DNA from: Proteobacteria bacterium UBA6522 | GTDB lineage: Bacteria > Pseudomonadota > Gammaproteobacteria > Steroidobacterales > Rariloculaceae | Direction of reading: 5' to 3' | Assembly: GCA_002434915.1 (NCBI GenBank) | Contig: DJLG01000177.1 | Coordinates: forward strand, 5,001 to 65,865 | Length of the DNA stretch: 60,865 bases | In this document: one piece after another, positions 1 to 9,355 of the stretch | Layout: each line of letters opens with the position of its first letter | How positions within the stretch are numbered: the stretch's first letter is position 1 | Made by a program: the position numbers and the translations under genes | The notes under the pieces: generated by a model | The model's input: the letters and a program-made list of their open reading frames with translations, nothing else | Told to the model about the DNA's origin: nothing | The model's database searches: none

Positions 1-212
1 TCATCCGGTTCAAAAATTCTATGCCACTCCCTTACACAATCTTCAATTTCAGCATTGCTTGGAAGTGCCCCCGCTTCTCGAATTCCAAATCGACGCGCTG
101 CCTTACGCTTAGCTAAACCATAGTCTTGTATGCCATGTTCGTTAACGAGTCTAGCTGCTTCCTGCGCTAATCTTTCACGTAATTCGATAATGCTAAGCCC
201 TAGCTTAGACAT
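1..212 (-). CDS. N-terminal part of an unrecognised conserved-looking protein (cut by the window edge)
   Basis: An open frame of 70 codons starts at ATG 212-210 and runs off the left edge of the window without a stop. The peptide is helical and charged, beginning MSKLGLSIIELRERLAQEAA, with a later stretch ALPSNAEIEDCVREW. I do not recognise a catalytic motif in this part and give no function. It lies 43 bases downstream of the end of ponA on the same strand, so it could be cotranscribed with it. The absence of stops and the amino-acid composition support a real gene; the remainder lies outside the window. Confidence 0.6.
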   Translation of the reverse strand, partial: MSKLGLSIIELRERLAQEAARLVNEHGIQDYGLAKRKAARRFGIREAGALPSNAEIEDCVREWHRIFEPD

Positions 213-255
213 AGTGATATTCCCCAATTAGCCGGAATTTTATCCGGCCAGATAC

Positions 256-2844
256 TTAGAATATAGGCTCTGGTTTCGTTAAGTTTTCATGAATTGCATC
301 AGAATAAGTTTTTACAATCGTACGGTCGGAAAGATTAGCCCTATCTGATTCAGACTGCGGTGCAAAGCCTATTCTGAATTTTTCAAATATACTATTTTCG
401 GTAGTATCAGCAACAAGCCCTGTCTTTGGGTTTATACGCACATCAATAATTCCTGTTGGCCGAAGCATCGTGTTTAAACGAGATTCATCAAGAGCTTCTC
501 GCATAAAATCGATCCACATTGGGAGCGCTGTTGATGCACCTGTTTCACGTGTTCCTAATGGTTTAACCTGATCAAACCCAATCCAAGCCGCTGTTACAAT
601 GTCACCGTTATACCCTGCAAACCAAACATCGCTAGAATCATTAGTTGTCCCAGTCTTGCCACTTAGATCAGTCCGACCAAGCTCACGATAGGCACGTCTT
701 CCGGTTCCGCGACGGACATTATCCTGCAACATGTCATTTATAAGATAAGCGTTTTGTGCGGAGATAGTTCTTTCCGTATGGTTTTCACTAGAATAAAGGT
801 CAGAAGATGTCTCAATCAGTAGAGGGTCCATATCTTCGCTATTAGCGCAGTTCGAGCACGCTAAATCAGGGTTTGCTCTATAAAGCACCTGTCCATTTTC
901 ATCTTCTATTGTTTCAATTATATAGGGAGCAACACTGTAACCACCGTTAGCAAAAGTTGCATAGCCTTGGACTATATCAAGCGGTGCGACACCACCTGAA
1001 CCTAAAGCTAGTGTGTTGTTTCTCGGCAACGCTGTTTGATCAAAACCAAAACCCTTTAAATGCTCAACTGTATGGGAAATCCCTGTTACTAGATCAGGAC
1101 TTCTGAGTATCCTGATTGATACCAAATTCAAGGATTTGATAAGCGCTTCCCTTAAACGAGTTGGACCATTAATCTCACCTGAATAGTTCTCAGGACGCCA
1201 AAATGTTTCTAGCTCAGAACTTTGCTCCACAATCGGCGCATCATTAATGATACTTGCTGCCGTAAATCCACGTTCAAGAGCAGCGGAATAAATGAAAGGC
1301 TTAAAAGCAGACCCAGGTTGGCGGTCTGCGTCCATGGCACGATTGAATTTGCCATTTTTTTTCTCGTCATAAAAGTTAAAACCACCAGTGAGTGCTGTAA
1401 TAGCGCCATCCTGTGGATCTATAGAAATCAGTGCACCCTGAACATCAGGAACCTGTGCAAGGCGTATATCACCAGTCTCTGATATTTCAAATAACGCGAC
1501 ATCACCAGCTTTTAGAACATCAGCTACCGTCTTAGGAGATGCGCCTTTTCGATTCTGATTAATATAAGGAGACGCCCATGCAACCGCATTAATATCTAAA
1601 GGTATTGTTCCACGATCAGTAAAGTAGACTTTTGCCTCAAAAATTGACGTTAAATCTTCCGCTTCGTTAGGGGTCTCCTCTACCGCATTAATCATAAGTT
1701 CAGTATCAATATGTTCCCCTGCCGACAATACTGCTAATTGCTGTTCTACGGTCACTATTTCATCAACACTGACTACCAACCCTGGGAAAAAGCCAGGAGC
1801 GGAGGGAAACTCCTTGATTTTTTCTGTAAGCAACTCATCCCAATCTGATTCAAGCCAGTCATCATTGAATAAAGGACCCCTATATCCATGACGCTTGTCA
1901 TACCCTATCAACGCCTTATTAAGCGCCATGTTAGAGGCCCTTTGTAAGCGTGAATCAATTGTAGTTTTGATTTTGAGTCCAGAATCTGTGGCAGCTTCTT
2001 CACCGAATCTTCTTATTGCCTCTCTGTAAGCTCTAGCAGCAACATAAGGAGCATCAAGCTCTTGTGCGCGGTCATACAAACGACTTTCTACCAGAACACC
2101 CAAAGCTGCCTGATATTCAGCCTGCGTAATAAAGTTAAGCTCTTGCATTCGCCCTAAAACATAGTTGCGCCTTTGTGCAGCTACATCCGCATTCCTTACA
2201 GGGTTATAGAGGGAAGGTGCCGCAGGTATACCCGCAAGAATAGCGGCTTCCGATAGTGTAATTTCATCTAGCGGTTTACCAAAATAAGATTGAGCCGCTG
2301 CCGCAACACCATAAGAGTTTTGTCCAAGAAATGTGGTGTTAAGGTAAATTTCAAGAATCTCTTTTTTGCTAAATTCCCTTTCTATTCGTAATGCTAGAAC
2401 CCATTCCTTAAACTTTCGTACCAAGGTTCTATCACGTGTGAGGTGCCTTTGACGAGCAATCTGCTGTGTGATGGTACTACCACCTTGCCTACTATCACCT
2501 GCGCTAAGAACAAAATATGTCATTGCTCGAAGTATGCCCTGATAATCGATACCTGGATGCTCAAAAAATCGATCATCCTCTGCGGCAAGCACTGCCTGCA
2601 CCATTACCTGTGGAATATCCTCATACTGAAGCGGTGAACGTTTCGCGCCAAACTGGCTAATCAAACGGCCATCTCGACTATAGACTGATAGGGGAGTTTG
2701 TGGGCGAACGTCTCGCAGCTCATTGGCTTGGGGCAAACTAGGGGCTACATAAAAATACCCGCCCGAAAGCAAAGCACCAATGCAAAGGCATGTGGTGACC
2801 ATAAAGGTCCCGAAACTCAATAAAATTTTACTGTAAGCGCCCAT
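256..2844 (-). CDS. mrcA: Penicillin-binding protein 1A (bifunctional peptidoglycan synthase)
   Basis: Class A penicillin-binding protein of 862 residues that polymerises lipid II glycan strands and cross-links peptides on the outer face of the inner membrane. A single N-terminal membrane anchor covers about residues 8-33. The GT51 glycosyltransferase domain has the EDDRFFEH motif (catalytic Glu 89) and GGSTITQQ (121-128). The transpeptidase domain has the S-x-x-K box GSAFK with Ser 512, SLN at 571-573 and KTG at 730-732. The long insert between the two domains (about 340-470) fits the OB-like region of PBP1A. It is divergent from aroK across 131 bp. In many gammaproteobacteria the pilMNOPQ genes lie between ponA and aroK; here they are missing. 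Family assignment is secure. Confidence 0.96.
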   Translation of the reverse strand: MGAYSKILLSFGTFMVTTCLCIGALLSGGYFYVAPSLPQANELRDVRPQTPLSVYSRDGRLISQFGAKRSPLQYEDIPQVMVQAVLAAEDDRFFEHPGIDYQGILRAMTYFVLSAGDSRQGGSTITQQIARQRHLTRDRTLVRKFKEWVLALRIEREFSKKEILEIYLNTTFLGQNSYGVAAAAQSYFGKPLDEITLSEAAILAGIPAAPSLYNPVRNADVAAQRRNYVLGRMQELNFITQAEYQAALGVLVESRLYDRAQELDAPYVAARAYREAIRRFGEEAATDSGLKIKTTIDSRLQRASNMALNKALIGYDKRHGYRGPLFNDDWLESDWDELLTEKIKEFPSAPGFFPGLVVSVDEIVTVEQQLAVLSAGEHIDTELMINAVEETPNEAEDLTSIFEAKVYFTDRGTIPLDINAVAWASPYINQNRKGASPKTVADVLKAGDVALFEISETGDIRLAQVPDVQGALISIDPQDGAITALTGGFNFYDEKKNGKFNRAMDADRQPGSAFKPFIYSAALERGFTAASIINDAPIVEQSSELETFWRPENYSGEINGPTRLREALIKSLNLVSIRILRSPDLVTGISHTVEHLKGFGFDQTALPRNNTLALGSGGVAPLDIVQGYATFANGGYSVAPYIIETIEDENGQVLYRANPDLACSNCANSEDMDPLLIETSSDLYSSENHTERTISAQNAYLINDMLQDNVRRGTGRRAYRELGRTDLSGKTGTTNDSSDVWFAGYNGDIVTAAWIGFDQVKPLGTRETGASTALPMWIDFMREALDESRLNTMLRPTGIIDVRINPKTGLVADTTENSIFEKFRIGFAPQSESDRANLSDRTIVKTYSDAIHENLTKPEPIF

Positions 2845-2877
2845 CTTTAAAGGAGTATTTTACTACCCTGTAGCCAT

Positions 2878-2891
2878 ATTCTAGCTAGAAT
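2878..2891. repeat. 14-bp perfect palindrome in the ponA/aroK divergent spacer
   Basis: ATTCTAGCTAGAAT reads identically on both strands. It sits in the 131-bp spacer between the divergent starts of ponA (2844) and aroK (2976), a place where an operator would act on one or both genes. No regulator can be named from sequence, and a 14-bp palindrome in AT-rich DNA may be chance. Confidence 0.35.
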
Positions 2892-2975
2892 TTAGATAAT
2901 AAGCTCTATTATTAGGGTAGCCTTTTATATTATGTAGACTAGACTCAGACATCGGAATCGATTTAAGGCACTTCA

Positions 2976-3512
2976 ATGACTAAGGCTCACAACGTATTTC
3001 TTGTGGGAGCAATGGGTTCCGGAAAAACTTCTGTCGGCCGCCAGCTCGCGCGCGAACTAGGCATGGACTTTATTGATAGCGATGAAGAAATTGAAAAATG
3101 CACAGGCGTAGACATTAGATTTATTTTTGAAAAGGAAGGTGAAAGCTTATTTCGAGAACGCGAGAAAGCTATAATTTCCAATCTCACTCAAATGGAAAAC
3201 TTAGTCCTCGCTACCGGTGGTGGTTCCATATTGGATGCTAAGAATCGGCAACTGCTAAACACTAATGGCATAGTTGTATACCTAGAGACTAGTGTGAAGC
3301 AGCAGCTTTTACGCACCCAAAAATCGAAAACACGCCCACTTCTTGTAGGTAAAAACCCTGAAGCTGTCCTGACTCGCCTGATGGCATCTCGTGGACCGCT
3401 ATATGAGCAAGTTGCACATTTTTCTGTAAATACGGAAAAAAAACGACTAGCTGTAGTTGTAAATGAGATAAAGAAAAAGCTTTTAGAACAAACCGTAAAA
3501 CCATTGAAATAA
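2976..3512 (+). CDS. aroK: Shikimate kinase
   Basis: Cytosolic enzyme of 178 residues that phosphorylates shikimate to shikimate 3-phosphate with ATP, the fifth step of chorismate synthesis. The Walker A loop GAMGSGKTS lies at residues 11-19, the substrate-binding DSDEEIE stretch near 34-40, and the glycine motif ATGGGS near 79. The lid region contains a conserved Arg in the KTRPLL segment. Length matches the family. A short AAGG Shine-Dalgarno precedes ATG 2976. aroB follows 25 bp downstream, the usual aroK-aroB pair feeding aromatic amino acid synthesis, including the trp operon in this window. Confidence 0.96.
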   Translation: MTKAHNVFLVGAMGSGKTSVGRQLARELGMDFIDSDEEIEKCTGVDIRFIFEKEGESLFREREKAIISNLTQMENLVLATGGGSILDAKNRQLLNTNGIVVYLETSVKQQLLRTQKSKTRPLLVGKNPEAVLTRLMASRGPLYEQVAHFSVNTEKKRLAVVVNEIKKKLLEQTVKPLK

Positions 3513-3537
3513 TAATGCCCCCGGGAACATATCTAAG

Positions 3538-4626
3538 ATGGATACAATTCAAGTTGCATTAGGCGAAAGAAGCTACCCAATTCATATTGGCCCTGGGCTT
3601 ATAGGTGATCAAGAATTACTACGCCACTCAATACCTGCAACTCAGGTATTAATAGTCACAAATGAGGTTGTCGCGCCCCTTTATTTGAATGCTTTTGAAG
3701 ATGCGCTATCTGCAAAACAACAACATAGCCTTGTACTGCCAGATGGAGAGTCAGAAAAAACCCTTGCTTCTTTGGCAAAGATACTCGACAAATTGGTTGA
3801 ACAAGGGTTTCACCGTGACGCCTACCTCGTCGCTCTTGGAGGAGGAGTGATAGGAGACCTTACAGGCTTTGCCGCAGCATCTTATCAGCGTGGCATAAAA
3901 TTTGCGCAGATACCGACCACACTACTAGCACAGGTGGACTCCTCCGTGGGAGGGAAAACGGCTGTTAATCACCCCAAAGCAAAAAATATGATAGGCGCAT
4001 TCCATCAGCCAAGCTGCGTACTTGCCGATACAAATACCCTTAAAACACTTCCGACAAGGGAGTTTTCTGCGGGTCTAGCCGAAGTTATCAAACATGGCCT
4101 AATTTTAGACAGCACCTTTTTTAACTGGCTGGAAAACAACATTAAAGAGGTACTTACTCAAGATTCAAGTGCACTAACTCATATAGTTAGTCGAAGTTGC
4201 GAAATCAAGGCCGATATAGTTTCCAAGGATGAATTTGAACAGGGCGCCAGGGCACTGCTTAATCTTGGACACACCTTTGGCCATGCACTTGAATCACTAA
4301 TGGGTTATGGAGAATGGCTACATGGAGAGGCGGTTTCTATAGGAATTAATTTAGCTGCGGAAACCTCAAGAGAACTTGGCATGATAAAAACTGACGATTG
4401 CGAAAGAATTCGATCTTTGCTGAAGCAAGCTGGTTTACCGGTAAGAGACTCCAAAATAGAACCTGATGCCTTGTTAAAATTAATGAGGATGGACAAAAAA
4501 GCTAATACCAGCGGAATCCGAATGGTATTGCTTGAGGATCTTGGTAACGCCGTCGTCGTATCAAGTCCAGATGAAAGAGTTATAAAAAAAATTATTCAAA
4601 CTCAATCCATTGATAGCTCTGTGTGA
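3538..4626 (+). CDS. aroB: 3-dehydroquinate synthase
   Basis: NAD- and metal-dependent enzyme of 362 residues that cyclises DAHP to 3-dehydroquinate, the second step of the shikimate pathway. The nucleotide and substrate region GGGVIGDLTGFAAASYQRGI spans 101-120, followed by PTTLLAQVDSSVGGKTAVN at 126-144. Metal-ligand regions are visible as GLAEVIKHG, LNLGHTFGHALE and LHGEAVSIG. The length is normal. It is cotranscribed with aroK (25 bp gap) and nearly touches dgt (3 bp gap). The DamX/SPOR-domain gene that often follows aroB is absent. Confidence 0.96.
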   Translation: MDTIQVALGERSYPIHIGPGLIGDQELLRHSIPATQVLIVTNEVVAPLYLNAFEDALSAKQQHSLVLPDGESEKTLASLAKILDKLVEQGFHRDAYLVALGGGVIGDLTGFAAASYQRGIKFAQIPTTLLAQVDSSVGGKTAVNHPKAKNMIGAFHQPSCVLADTNTLKTLPTREFSAGLAEVIKHGLILDSTFFNWLENNIKEVLTQDSSALTHIVSRSCEIKADIVSKDEFEQGARALLNLGHTFGHALESLMGYGEWLHGEAVSIGINLAAETSRELGMIKTDDCERIRSLLKQAGLPVRDSKIEPDALLKLMRMDKKANTSGIRMVLLEDLGNAVVVSSPDERVIKKIIQTQSIDSSV

Positions 4627-4629
4627 TAC

Positions 4630-5769
4630 GTGCCAGAATCATTAGCTAATTATGCTGCAACTCCGAACAATTCCCGTGGACGCCTCCACCCTGAAGACAA
4701 CTCTGACTACCGGACGGAATTTCAGCGTGACCGTGACCGTATTATTCATTCAGCAGCGTTCCGACGACTAGTCTATAAAACTCAAGTTTTTGTGAACCAC
4801 GAAGGAGACCTCTATCGGACTCGTTTAACTCACTCTCTCGAGGTAGCACAAATCGCTAGAACGGTTGCTCGAGCAATGAATCTCAATGAGGACCTAGTTG
4901 AGGCAATCAGTCTTGCTCATGATCTTGGTCATACTCCATTTGGACATGCTGGTCAGGATGCTCTTAATGAATGCATGAGGGACTACGGTGGGTTTGAACA
5001 TAATTTACAATCACTAAGGGTCGTCGATCAATTAGAAGACAGGTATCCCCAGTTCCCAGGTCTTAATCTAACGTTTGAAGCACGTGAAGGAATATTGAAG
5101 CATTGCTCTTTGAAAAATGCCCGAATTCTTGGCGAGCTTGGACAACGTTTCATAAAAAGACATCAGCCTAGCCTAGAGGCTCAGATTACTAATATTGCAG
5201 ATCAAATTGCATATAACAATCACGATGTAGATGATGGCTTAAGATCTGGATTAATTAAAATCAGCGATCTAGTTGGAATGAGTTTTTTTTCTGAGCAACT
5301 AATAATAACCAAAAAACAATACCCGAAACTTACTGAACGCCAACAATCGAAGGAAGTAATTCGAAGGATGATTGCTAGCCTAGTTACAGACCTGATTGAG
5401 ACTAGTATGTGCAATATCCGGGAATTCAAACCAGAAAGTATTGATATGATTCGCCAATACAAATATCCATTAATTAATTTTAGCGAGTCGTTTATAGAAT
5501 CTCAAAAAACTCTAAAGCTATTTCTTAGAGAAAATCTTTATAGTCATCCAAAAGTTCGCGAGATGACTAGTCAAGCACATGAGATCGTATCAACGCTTTT
5601 TTTATCACTACTAGAAAACCATAAGCTCATGCCACTTGAACATGCACTTAGCGCCAATCAGGCACATAAAGAAATAGGACTAAATGGTTCAGCACGAATT
5701 GTTGCTGACTATGTGGCAGGCATGACAGATCGTTTTGCATTGCAGTTTTATGAGGACTTAAAAAAATAA
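4630..5769 (+). CDS. dgt: dGTPase-like HD-domain triphosphohydrolase
   Basis: HD-superfamily metal-dependent phosphohydrolase of 379 residues, of the deoxyguanosinetriphosphate triphosphohydrolase-like (type 2) family that cleaves dNTPs to deoxynucleoside and triphosphate. Metal-binding residues are H68 (in RLTHSLEV), H97-D98 (in LAHDLGHTPFGH), H101 and H106. The N-terminal segment RIIHSAAFRRLVYKTQVF is typical of the family. It starts at GTG 4630, 3 bp after the aroB stop, so translation is probably coupled. True substrate preference cannot be read from sequence; members of this type may act on several dNTPs. Confidence 0.9.
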   Translation: MPESLANYAATPNNSRGRLHPEDNSDYRTEFQRDRDRIIHSAAFRRLVYKTQVFVNHEGDLYRTRLTHSLEVAQIARTVARAMNLNEDLVEAISLAHDLGHTPFGHAGQDALNECMRDYGGFEHNLQSLRVVDQLEDRYPQFPGLNLTFEAREGILKHCSLKNARILGELGQRFIKRHQPSLEAQITNIADQIAYNNHDVDDGLRSGLIKISDLVGMSFFSEQLIITKKQYPKLTERQQSKEVIRRMIASLVTDLIETSMCNIREFKPESIDMIRQYKYPLINFSESFIESQKTLKLFLRENLYSHPKVREMTSQAHEIVSTLFLSLLENHKLMPLEHALSANQAHKEIGLNGSARIVADYVAGMTDRFALQFYEDLKK

Positions 5770-5836
5770 TCTGGAAAGCAATAATACAAATGCTAAATAC
5801 ACGCTACTCTATCTGTGGCTCTGCTAGAATGTACGA

Positions 5837-6559
5837 GTGTCATTAGATAAAACCTCAGACTTTTATATCCCCCCAAACCAACGCCTCATTGTTGCATTGG
5901 ATGTGCCTAATATTTATGAGGCAAAATCCCTCGTAGACAAACTCGGAAGTACCGTAGAATTTTATAAAATTGGTCTCGAGCTTGCTACAACTAGGGACTA
6001 TTTTGACCTATTGAACTGGTTAACCAATCAAGGTAAAAGTGTTTTTGCTGACCTAAAACTTTATGACGTCCCAGCTACAGTCTCAGCTGCTGTAAGACAG
6101 TTGCGTGACACAGGAGCTACTTTCCTTACCGTACACGGCGACAAATCTATTATGGAAGCAGCTGCTTCAGAAAAGGGAGACCTTCAAATACTTGCGGTAA
6201 CAGTACTAACAAGTATGGATAACGAGGATTTAAAGCAAATGGGCATTGGGTTAGATGTAGAGGATTTAGTACTTGAACGCGCAAAACTCGCTATATCTAG
6301 TGGCTGCGATGGAGTAATAGCATCCGGACTTGAAGTACAAACTCTTCGACAAACACTAGGAAATGAGGCAACAATCGTAACCCCAGGCATCCGACCAGCT
6401 GATTCTTCTGTCATTGATGATCAGAAACGCATTGTGACCCCAAAAAGTGCTTTTGAGGATGGCACAAATTATATAGTTGTTGGGCGTCCGATCCGTAATG
6501 CCATAGACCCAAAAAGTATGGCAGAAACTATACAAGCAGAAATTGCCGCTGCCATCTAA
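5837..6559 (+). CDS. pyrF: Orotidine 5'-phosphate decarboxylase
   Basis: TIM-barrel enzyme of 240 residues catalysing the last step of UMP synthesis. The catalytic Asp-Lys-Asp motif is in ADLKLYDVPATV (D72, K74, D77). The substrate entrance LIVALDVPN is at 17-25, and the phosphate loop region TPGIRP and VVGRPI lies near the C-terminus. GTG 5837 is the only sensible start; its Shine-Dalgarno is weak. It follows dgt after 67 bp and is convergent with the DUF2237 gene. The dihydroorotate dehydrogenase of the same pathway is at 50148 in this window. Confidence 0.95.
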   Translation: MSLDKTSDFYIPPNQRLIVALDVPNIYEAKSLVDKLGSTVEFYKIGLELATTRDYFDLLNWLTNQGKSVFADLKLYDVPATVSAAVRQLRDTGATFLTVHGDKSIMEAAASEKGDLQILAVTVLTSMDNEDLKQMGIGLDVEDLVLERAKLAISSGCDGVIASGLEVQTLRQTLGNEATIVTPGIRPADSSVIDDQKRIVTPKSAFEDGTNYIVVGRPIRNAIDPKSMAETIQAEIAAAI

Positions 6560-6614
6560 TACATACAAATAAAGATATTGGCTTAGCTGTCAGAAAATGA
6601 CTTGATTAACCCAG

Positions 6615-6986
6615 TCAATTTAGATCTGCCGCATACTCTTTTAAAATTTCTAGTGGAACAATCTCAAGCGCACGGATATGCGATCCACGTAGCATCACGC
6701 GAGGTGCCATACCATGTTGTTGGGCCTCAAGCCACCGAGCCGCACACAGGCACCAACAGTCGCCTGGTTTTAAACCTGGAAAGCCGAATTCAGGTTTTGA
6801 TGTGGTCAAATCATTTCCTCTGAATCTGGAAAATTCTAGGAACTCTCCGGTTACCTGAACACACACGGTATGTGACCCAAAATCATCGTCGCTCGTGTTA
6901 CAACAGCCATCACGGAAGAAACCAGTTAGCGGATTCTCACAGCAACTTTCTAACGTCTCACCCAAAACATTTATAGGCTTATCCAT
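6615..6986 (-). CDS. DUF2237 family protein
   Basis: Small protein of 123 residues that matches the uncharacterised DUF2237 family along its whole length: NVLGETLESCCENPLTGF near the start, RDGCCNT, DFGSHTVCVQVT, GFPGLKPGDCWCLCAARW and a C-terminal ALEIVPLEILKEYA. Cysteine pairs CC, CC and CWCLC are conserved in the family and suggest metal binding or redox function, but no activity is established. Its ATG overlaps the fadD stop as TAATG, so the two are translationally coupled. The antisense frame at 6602-6823 is a shadow. Confidence 0.88.
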   Translation of the reverse strand: MDKPINVLGETLESCCENPLTGFFRDGCCNTSDDDFGSHTVCVQVTGEFLEFSRFRGNDLTTSKPEFGFPGLKPGDCWCLCAARWLEAQQHGMAPRVMLRGSHIRALEIVPLEILKEYAADLN

Positions 6987-8650
6987 TATTCTCGTAATTC
7001 TCGTCTAAGAATTTTTCCAATATTATTTTTTGGCAGTTTATCCATGAAAACTATGTCTCGAGGTCTTTTATAACCTGTTAGATTCTTACGACAATACTCC
7101 ATCAGCCGTTCTTTTTTAAGCAGTGGGGTTTTTCTAACCACAAATAATCGTACAGTCTCACCTGAGTGTTCATCAGGAATACCCACTGCAGCTGCTTCTA
7201 TAACTTCTGGATGTGCAACAACCACATCCTCTATTTCATTTGGGTATACGTTAAATCCTGATACTAGTATTAGGTCTTTTTTACGATCCTCAATATATAA
7301 AAATCCATGCTCATCTATTCGACCAATATCGCCAGTTTTGAGCCATCCTTCATCAGATAAAATATCTGTTGTTGCTTTAGGGTTTTTCCAGTATCCACTC
7401 ATAACCTGGGGACCACGAATATGTATTTCACCCACCTTACCTAGATTCATAGCCGTCCCGGCTTCATCGCAAATTATTACTTCTGTAGATGGCAGTGGCA
7501 ATCCAACTGAGCCATTAAACTCAAACATATCTAATGGGGTAGCACTCACAATCGGTGAAGCTTCAGTAAGGCCATAGCCTTGAGCTAATGGTCTGCCTGT
7601 TATAGCCTGCCATTCCTCCGCAATGCTTGCCTGAACCGCCATTCCTCCGCCCATTGTTGCTTTGTGTTTACTAAAATTAATTCGTGAAAATCCTGGGTAG
7701 TTTAAAAGGGCATTGAATAAAGTATTGACCCCCGTGAGATATGTAAATGGTTGACGCCTTAGTTCTCTAATCAAACTTCTTATATCACGAGGGTTAGTTA
7801 CTAAGAGGTTATGTCCGCCAAGATATATAAAACAAAGTAAATTAGCGGTTAAAGAAAATACATGGTAAAGCGGTAATGGCGTAACAACTAAATCACCACG
7901 ACCATTTAGAAAAGGTTTTGCCCATGCAGCGGCTTGTAAAACATTGCTTACCATATTTCTATGCGTAAGAATCGCTCCCTTAGGGGTTCCGGTAGTGCCT
8001 CCAGTGTATTGGAGGAATGCAGCACTTTTACTACAAATAGTTATATCTTTATAGGAGGAATTTTTACCCTTGGTGATTGCTTTTAGATAACTCTCAGCTA
8101 TCTCTATTTTCCAGCTAGGTACAAGTTTTTTTATATATCTTACGAATAAATTTGTCATAGCTCGTTTGAAAATTGGGAAATGGTCTCCCACCGCTGTGAC
8201 AATAACTTTTTCTAGTTTTACCTTTGATAATACGCTCTGCAATACAGCAGCAAAATTTTCTAAAACAACAATTACTTTAGCGCCACTATCGCTAAGTTGA
8301 TGCTCCAATTCCCGAGCCGTGTAAAGTGGATTTACATTTACTACAACCATTCCCGCTCTCAATATGCCAAATGTGACTATGGGATACTGAAGAAGATTAG
8401 GTAGCATTATCGCAACCCTGTCTCCTGGCTGAAGATCGGTATCCGACTGAAGATACGTGGCAAAATGGCGGCTTAACTGATCAATCTCCTCGAATCGCAT
8501 TGCCACACCACTATTAGAAAAAGCAGTAAGACCTGAATTTTTCTGGAAACTATCTTCAAGCAATTCCTTTAAAGAATTAAACTCATCAGGGTTTATCTCG
8601 GCTGGCACACCGTTTGGATAGGATCTTAGCCAAGGCCGAAGTTCATCCAT
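6986..8650 (-). CDS. fadD: Long-chain-fatty-acid--CoA ligase
   Basis: Adenylate-forming enzyme of 554 residues that activates fatty acids to acyl-CoA at the inner membrane. The AMP-binding P-loop YTGGTTGTPKGAILTH is at 215-230, followed by GYGLTEASP, the ATP-ribose motif GWLKTGDIG and the hinge/C-terminal region IEDRKKDLILVSGFNVYPNE. Length and order match FadD. It is followed by the overlapping DUF2237 gene and preceded, on the same strand, by tesA (63 bp), so a fatty-acid activation and thioesterase grouping is likely. Chain-length specificity cannot be deduced. Confidence 0.93.
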   Translation of the reverse strand: MDELRPWLRSYPNGVPAEINPDEFNSLKELLEDSFQKNSGLTAFSNSGVAMRFEEIDQLSRHFATYLQSDTDLQPGDRVAIMLPNLLQYPIVTFGILRAGMVVVNVNPLYTARELEHQLSDSGAKVIVVLENFAAVLQSVLSKVKLEKVIVTAVGDHFPIFKRAMTNLFVRYIKKLVPSWKIEIAESYLKAITKGKNSSYKDITICSKSAAFLQYTGGTTGTPKGAILTHRNMVSNVLQAAAWAKPFLNGRGDLVVTPLPLYHVFSLTANLLCFIYLGGHNLLVTNPRDIRSLIRELRRQPFTYLTGVNTLFNALLNYPGFSRINFSKHKATMGGGMAVQASIAEEWQAITGRPLAQGYGLTEASPIVSATPLDMFEFNGSVGLPLPSTEVIICDEAGTAMNLGKVGEIHIRGPQVMSGYWKNPKATTDILSDEGWLKTGDIGRIDEHGFLYIEDRKKDLILVSGFNVYPNEIEDVVVAHPEVIEAAAVGIPDEHSGETVRLFVVRKTPLLKKERLMEYCRKNLTGYKRPRDIVFMDKLPKNNIGKILRRELRE

Positions 8651-8713
8651 AAAAACAAGCTAGACGCATGTATTTAGCAGGTAACATTAATATTATTTTA
8701 GGGAAGTGCATTG

Positions 8714-9355
8714 CTAGAGAAAATTTACCAAGATCGTCCAGACGTTTTCCATCATAACGCGATTGCCACTTTCATTTGGGTGAATACCATCGGACTGCAT
8801 CAATTCTGAGTTTAATGCGACACCCTTCATTAAAAACTCTACTAGTGGCACGCTAAACTCTTCAGAAAGTTCTGGGTATGTCTTGGCAAACTGACTGGTG
8901 TATAAAGCCCCATAGTTAGGTGGAATCTGTATGCCAGTAAGAATTGGCATCGCACCTTGAGCCTCGGTAAGCCTAAGCATGGCGCGCAAATTTTCACGTA
9001 ATTGCTCCACTGATTGCCCACGCAATCCATCATTACCACCAAGCTCGATGATAACTATTACGGGGCTATAACTATCTAATAGACCCGGTAACCGCGCTAA
9101 CCCTCCAGAACTTGTATCACCTGGAACGCTGGCATTTATTATTTCATATCCGTAACCTTCTGCTGTCATTCGTTCCTGTAGCATTGTGACCCAGGATGAT
9201 TCAATACGCAGTCCATAACCACTGCTTAAAGAATCTCCGATGACAATTATTGTCTGCTCAGCTAAGACATTCTGAGGAATAAAAATAAACGCGATACATG
9301 CCGAGATTGTCGGTGTAACTAAAATTCGAGTGTAAGAAATAAATCTAAAAAACAT
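8714..9355 (-). CDS. tesA: Periplasmic SGNH esterase / acyl-CoA thioesterase I
   Basis: GDSL/SGNH hydrolase of 213 residues, family of TesA (thioesterase I, protease I, lysophospholipase L1). I place the start at ATG 9355 rather than the longer frame to 9436, because a signal peptide begins there (MFFRFISYTR, hydrophobic core, cleavage after NVLA). The nucleophile is Ser 42 in GDSLSSGYG, the oxyanion residues are in GGNDGLRG, and the catalytic Asp and His are in DGIHPNESG near the end. Its start codon overlaps that of the divergent YbbA-like gene (CATG at 9353-9356), an arrangement related to the divergent tesA-ybbA pair of Escherichia coli. Confidence 0.92.
   Translation of the reverse strand: MFFRFISYTRILVTPTISACIAFIFIPQNVLAEQTIIVIGDSLSSGYGLRIESSWVTMLQERMTAEGYGYEIINASVPGDTSSGGLARLPGLLDSYSPVIVIIELGGNDGLRGQSVEQLRENLRAMLRLTEAQGAMPILTGIQIPPNYGALYTSQFAKTYPELSEEFSVPLVEFLMKGVALNSELMQSDGIHPNESGNRVMMENVWTILVNFL

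Noticed and set aside
6602..6823. 73-residue plus-strand frame after pyrF
   Set aside because: Antisense to the DUF2237 gene, which matches its family from end to end.
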